64,000 bases of DNA from positions 154,876,001 to 154,940,000 of the forward strand of contig JBITNC010000001.1 of NCBI GenBank assembly GCA_050084985.1. Reading direction: 5' to 3'. Below, one piece after another: positions 59,651-64,000 of this stretch (the first letter of the stretch is position 1; each line of letters starts with the position of its first letter). This stretch comes from Nageia nagi (taxonomy: Eukaryota; Pinophyta). The notes below the pieces were generated by a model. The model had not been told where the DNA came from. It did not search any database and was given only the letters and a program-made list of their open reading frames with translations. The position numbers were made by a program, and so were the translations under genes.

Positions 59651-60735
59651 ACATGTTCAGTGCTCAGGAAAAGTTGTTGCAACATGTTCTTTCAAAATTT
59701 TAAAAGATGCAAAATTTTTCAAAAAGTTGTAAAAATTGCAAAAGTTGCAAATGTTATTATTATGTATGAATGTAATATGTTTTACAGCCCAACATATCAT
59801 TTAGATCCTTATTTATCAGTTAGAAGTGAAGTTGCAGTGTTGATTTAGTGTCAGATAGATTTCAATACCATTTTGGACCTCTTGACAATTTTGCTAGAAT
59901 AGGTCAATTTCACTTTGGTGAGTTTTTGAATCAGATGGATCAGTGTGAAATAAATTAGCATGTATAAAAATATGATAGCATGGCATTTTACATGTCATCT
60001 CAATGTTTAGGACAATTAGAAGCATTTGTAGTACTTGATCGAGCAATTGTGCGCTCTTTGTAACAGGTTGAAAAAGTGACTCGGATGCCAATTTGTAGAT
60101 GGAATATTAAGAAAAAAGTTAAGATTTAGAATACAAAATGTTAATTAGAGTTATTTGGTACTAATATGTGCATACAATTCAAATATCAAGTCAAATGGAC
60201 ATTTCAGGAAGAAATGGCATGTATTGCAAAAAGATAATTTCTCACTTTTTTTCAATTTTGTAGGACAAGGGTAAAATGGTAAAATCCTTCATGTTTGTTT
60301 ACAAATTTCAAAATTTGATGATTTATTTATAATAAGATCATCAAAATGAGAAACTTTCCTTTTGAAACTTCTTGATCTGAGGTACTAAGGTATGAGTTTG
60401 TGCAAGGTGTCCATACTTTGGTCTGAAGTGTTTTACAAAATGTCTCTTTAAAATGTGATGGTTTTGCATGGTTTACATTATTGAAATATGTGAATATATG
60501 CTATCATATGGCATGTTTTGTACAAAAATCATCTTTATTTAAATTAAGTGGTACAACAAAATAATGGTATTTTAGAGGTATATGTGTAAATAGAAATGGT
60601 TGACAAACTTATTGAGTTTCTTAAAGAGGATATAGAGGTGTTTTATTTTTCTTTAAGAGAATTACAAGAGTTAATTACTTTTTTAAAAAGGAGAAAAGAT
60701 ATCTATAATAATAAGGAGTTACAAAAAGGTTTTCT
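59651..60735 (+). repeat. 3' LTR of Copia C, right part
   Basis: Begins with ACATGTTCAGTGCT, continuing the LTR after F, and aligns with 32563-32617 and 37922-38775. Similarity is lost near 60735, whereas the 5' LTR continues to 39138. Confidence 0.85.
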
Positions 60736-60868
60736 ACAATTTAGTTTAGAGTCTTTTGAATTATACTTGAAGGAGGTAAGTTACCAAAGCACCGAGGGTG
60801 AGAGAATAGGTATCACCCTTCATTATTTTGACATCTTGACTAATATGAATGGCATTCCCCAAGAATAG
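60596..60868 (+). other. 90-codon frame in the Copia C 3' LTR region
   Basis: Open from ATG 60596 ('MVDKLIEFLKEDIEVFYF') to 60868. The first ~45 codons are shared with the 5' LTR copy at 38644, with largely conservative differences. The rest lies past the end of LTR similarity. No known family is recognised. Coding status is doubtful. Confidence 0.35.
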
Positions 60869-62310
60869 GGAGTGTATTCTATGATAGTGTTAGCATAATT
60901 GTATTAGAATTTTGATGTTAGTTTAGGCTATGGATATTCTAACTTTGAATACATACTTTGTTTCATCTATCAATTCAAAATGACTAGTATCATTGAGCTT
61001 AAGTTGATTATCAATAACAAAATGCTTCCAACCATTTAGAAGCCTAGACCTAACACAGGTTGGTTTAATGTTGGTTGAATTCCACATACCATTTTATCCT
61101 CTAACATATTAACAAAACTTTTTTCATTTTATGAAGAAATTTGATCTTTGAATGAAGGATTAGTATATGTATTGCAATCCATTCCAAATAAATAGAGAGA
61201 AGATAAAGAAGAAAAATATCAAATACATTTTTCTAAGATGTTGATTATGAGATGAAGTAAGGAAGAGCAATCTTAAAAGTTAAGTTGAGTGACCAAATGT
61301 ATAATTCCCTATCTTATGTGAGATAAGGTATTGGATGAAGTGGGTATTTACAATTTTGTATATTTTCATGAGCATGTAATGGCATTTAGTGTTAATGGTC
61401 TTAGTAATGAAAAAATAGCATTCCATATGTAATCATGGATAACTATTTCTTCTTTCTTCTTCCATAATTACTAGCTTATTTATGTATCAACCATGTATTT
61501 GAGGATAATTAGTGCATAAAACATATTTTAAACCATGACATAAGGGTGACTTTATATTACAATATATGGATTTTGAACAATAAAATATGAATATGTAAGG
61601 CTTCTCAACACTATAATATTCATCTCCAAGTTGAATGAATTATTCATGTACAAAGTTCTCTCAACCATATGTGAAGTATATAGAGCTATTGAAAAAATAT
61701 AACATGGCATATCTTAGGAACCCATAAGTATTTTCTAAAACAACATGTCTAGAACCATTCTATTGAATTTTTTCAATGTAGTATTAGGGGATTATCTACA
61801 TATAATAAAAGTAATATTAGAAATGATAAATGAAGTTCATAGCATTATCATTAAATAATAAGATATTTTTATGATTTAAGAATCCATAAATTCTTAAACC
61901 AATATAACTAAAATAAGTTGCAATGGAGGACTTACCTGTGAGTGGTATTTTGAGTTGTATAAGTGGGATCCCATTTTATTGTAGTCATCCCATGAAACCA
62001 TATAGCATAATATCAAATCATAATGTATCATCAATCAACATCCTAATTGCTAGGCTCATAATGACCACTACATGGATCATTTTCATTATCATCACCATCA
62101 CCACCACCACTCCTAAATCAACATCCTCAACACTAAGTTGATAACGAGCACTATGTGGATCATCATAACCATCACCACTCCTATCCTTAATAGTTTTATT
62201 CTAAGTAGTTTGATCCTCAACCTATACCATAACTAATGATGAATCTTATTTCAATTAAAAATTAAATAAATGTTAATAAAAAATATAATTTAAAAATCTT
62301 AATTACATTA
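60869..62310. other. no gene seen
   Basis: AT-rich. A CAT/CAC trinucleotide run lies near 62085-62115, and a repeated phrase of about 85 bp (GATCATT..CACCACTCCTA) lies in 62030-62190. Confidence 0.45.
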
Positions 62311-62315
62311 TAAAA

Positions 62316-62455
62316 GGTTAATGGTTAAGGTTAAGGGTTATGGTTCAAGGGTTAAGGTTTAAAGGTTTAAGGGTTAAGGTTAAAGGGTTAGAGTTTAGGG
62401 TTTATAGTTTAAGGGTCAAGGGTTTAATGGTTATGGGTAAGGGCTAAGGGATTTT
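62316..62455 (+). repeat. degenerate telomere-like repeat (TTTAGGG-related)
   Basis: Roughly 140 bp of GGTTAAGGGTTAAGG-type units with at least one exact TTTAGGG. G-rich strand is plus. Confidence 0.65.
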
Positions 62456-62844
62456 ATGGTAACATTTCCTTTGATGATTGAATTGTAATCCATGGATTTC
62501 ACCTCTTCCCTTTTCAAGGAATGAATATGCGATAGCAAAAAATGCACCCAAATTAAGCAATTCCAAATGATGGTATTAACAATATTTAATGTGGAAAGGC
62601 CATGTGGAAATAACACAAATGTAGTGAACCCTATATATGCTCAAACATATCCTTAAGATATTCCAAGTGTTGGTTTGGTATCAAAATATGATTTTGAAGT
62701 TAAATGAGTTACTTGACTTTTATATGATTTTATGTACCATGCATTATGACATACCTACTACTTTGTTGTGATTATAAAATATTTTTAGAGATTTCTATAA
62801 ATTTTTAAATTTATTTGATTTCATGTATTTTAAATTAATAAATT

Positions 62845-62890
62845 TGAACCTTAAACCTCTAAAATCCTAAACCCTTAAAACCCTAAAAAT
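62845..62890 (-). repeat. short telomere-like block, opposite orientation
   Basis: AAACCTCTAAAATCCTAAACCC-type units with exact CCCTAAA. The reverse orientation of the block at 62316-62455 would let the two pair across about 400 bp. Confidence 0.55.
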
Positions 62891-63296
62891 ATTTATGAGA
62901 ATTGAACTATAACAAGAACAATCCTAAACAACCAAGATCACATGAAAGCTCTCAAATTCACATCTAACAAACTCACACATAAAATAATCTCACAAAGTAA
63001 CTCAAGATGTAAAGTGCTTCCTCCAACTAGGAGTACATCCACTAACTAGATCCTTACTTCAATCACAAATACAACTCTCTTACAATTCTCCTAATCTCAA
63101 CTCCTACACTTTTATCCTATAGCATAACTTTACTCCACAAATTGGTGTGTGATTACAAAGAGGAAGCCTTCTATTTATAGGGCAAAATCCCTCTTTGGAT
63201 CACCCTTTTATCCAATGTACAAAAGCATGACAAGCACATCCTTTTACCCAAGGGGCATGCTCATGACATGGAGTGTAGGACAAGTTACATTATCAT
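62888..63296 (-). repeat. truncated LTR of the Copia A family
   Basis: The reverse complement aligns with 14094-14498 of the Copia A LTR, including the TATA box (63172-63179) and the TACTCCTAGTTGGAGGA phrase. Both LTR ends are missing and no internal sequence is attached. The break at 63296 adjoins the GC-rich array. Confidence 0.88.
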
Positions 63297-64000
63297 ATTT
63301 GTAGATTCCTCCATAATAAATCCTTGAAGTAAAGCCACGGTGTACTCTACCTGCCTCTACGGATTCATTCGAAGATCTCCGGGAGTTTTTCCGGAGCAGA
63401 TAAAGCAGCCCGGAGTCAGAGTAAAGTTTTCCGGAATAAAGTGGAGACGTGCGGAGGGTAAGATAATTATTTTTTGGGTGAAAACCAAGTTCCGGAAAAG
63501 ATAAAGTCAGCATAAGTTCTCCGGGAAACAAAGCATTCCGGAGAAATGAAATAATGACGTCACGGGGAAACAACGTTCACATTTTGAATGGAACCGGAGC
63601 CCAGAGGAGGTGATGTCAGCGCGAAGTAATCCAGTACCCGGAGCCAGTGAGTGATGCATTCCGGAAATATGAAGCTGACGTCATGGCGAAAAATGAAGTT
63701 AACGTTTTGAGGAAAACCGGAGTTCGGAAGAAATGACATCAGGAAGGAGTAATTCAATATCCAGAGCCCTGAAGGCGAATCGTTCCGGAAGTCCGAGGAT
63801 GACATCACAAGAAAAGGCAAAATTAACATTAGTGAATGAAACCGGCCCCGGAGGCGATGAGATCAACACAAGTCCCTCCGAAAAGCGAAATATTCCGGAG
63901 ATATGAAGCTGACGTCAGGGAAAGAAACAAGATTAACATTGGTGAATGAAACCGAGTCCCGGAGGAAAATAGGCCCGCAAAGAAAGATTGAAGAGCCTGA
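63297..64000. repeat. GC-richer tandem array with TGACGTCA palindromes
   Basis: Units start with (A/G)TTCCGG at 63535, 63658, 63782 and 63892 (lengths 123, 124, 110), with shorter partial units near 63427 and 63489. Each holds TGACGTCA or TGACATCA (63555-63562, 63676-63683, 63800-63807, 63910-63917), then a GTTAACATT-like phrase, a TGAATGAAACCGGAG phrase, and a second weaker TGAYRTCA. Unlike the rest of the window, CG dinucleotides are frequent. It runs off the window end. The minus strand is open for about 90-110 codons across it, probably because unit lengths near 123 bp preserve frame. I do not recognise the family. Confidence 0.8.

Larger units (their letters stand above)
32325..60735 (+). 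mobile_element. Copia element C, host of a nested stack
   Basis: Pieces in order: 5' LTR (32325-32617, 37922-39138), primer site 39141-39152, gag (39400 on), protease, integrase to 42539, then RT and RNase H (54074-55828), then 3' LTR (56056-56307, 59651 to about 60735). The gaps are three later insertions (E, B with D inside, F), each removable at a matching target duplication. Removing them leaves an ordinary Copia of about 8 kb with LTRs of about 1.5 kb. The 3' LTR match to the 5' LTR ends near 60735, so the right end is truncated or replaced. Confidence 0.88.

Noticed and set aside
60808-60820. 13-bp inverted match to 38796-38812
   Set aside because: Expected by chance at this length in a 64-kb AT-rich window.
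63244-63829. Two overlapping minus-strand open frames in the CG-rich array
   Set aside because: Open mainly because repeat units near 123 bp keep frame. The 124- and 110-bp units break it, and the translation shows no conserved domain.
1-64000. Prokaryotic systems, CRISPR arrays, plasmid or phage modules
   Set aside because: None seen. Gene content and LTR structures are those of a plant nuclear genome.

Overview
The window looks like plant nuclear intergenic DNA, most likely from a large repeat-rich genome such as a gymnosperm. It is AT-rich, has no intact host gene and no rRNA or tRNA gene, and is almost entirely LTR retrotransposons of the Ty1/copia and Ty3/gypsy types. They are decayed mainly by in-frame stops at Gln and Trp positions, as expected from long-term cytosine methylation. 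The species call is inference. Everything here was read by eye from sequence; no searches were run.

Left part (1-32.3 kb). A minus-strand fragment of a Copia element (1-751) abuts a very long degenerate minus-strand reading frame (752-4620) of unknown function. That frame lies downstream of a gypsy integrase end (4985-5800). Next come a relic of a plant-mobile-domain gene (5845-6602, minus), a polypurine tract and a plus-strand LTR (7308 onward). A degraded Copia element (A, 9368-14541) follows and abuts a gag-protease-only gypsy-type element (14542-18227, minus). A 290-codon His-rich frame of unknown origin (18228-19095) is followed by 2.7 kb of non-coding DNA. A pentatricopeptide-repeat (PPR) gene relic is present in two direct copies (21.9-22.5 kb and 23.5-28.7 kb). 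The second copy is split by a complete gag-protease-only element (G, 23844-28504) with a matching AATTA target duplication. A gypsy RNase H-integrase relic (29.4-31.4 kb, minus) closes this part.

Middle part (32.3-60.7 kb). This is one nested stack. Copia C (32325 to about 60735) is the host. Its 5' LTR is split by Copia E (32618-37921, target duplication AAAGT). Its pol region is split by the minus-strand gag-protease element B (42540-54073, target duplication GATGA). One LTR of B is split by chromodomain gypsy D (47548-53344). The 3' LTR of C is split by F, a 3.3-kb minus-oriented solo LTR (56308-59650, target duplication ACATG). Undisturbed sister LTRs inside the window supply the empty sites, so the insertion order is readable directly.

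Right part (60.7-64 kb). Featureless AT-rich DNA is followed by a degenerate telomere-like block, a truncated minus-strand LTR of the Copia A family, and then an abrupt switch to GC-richer sequence. This last part is a tandem array of about 110-124 bp units, each carrying a TGACGTCA-type palindrome. It runs off the window end.

The most unusual items are the roughly 1,290-codon accessory frame at the left end, two independent gag-protease-only element families, the palindrome array at the right end, and the completeness of the nested stack.
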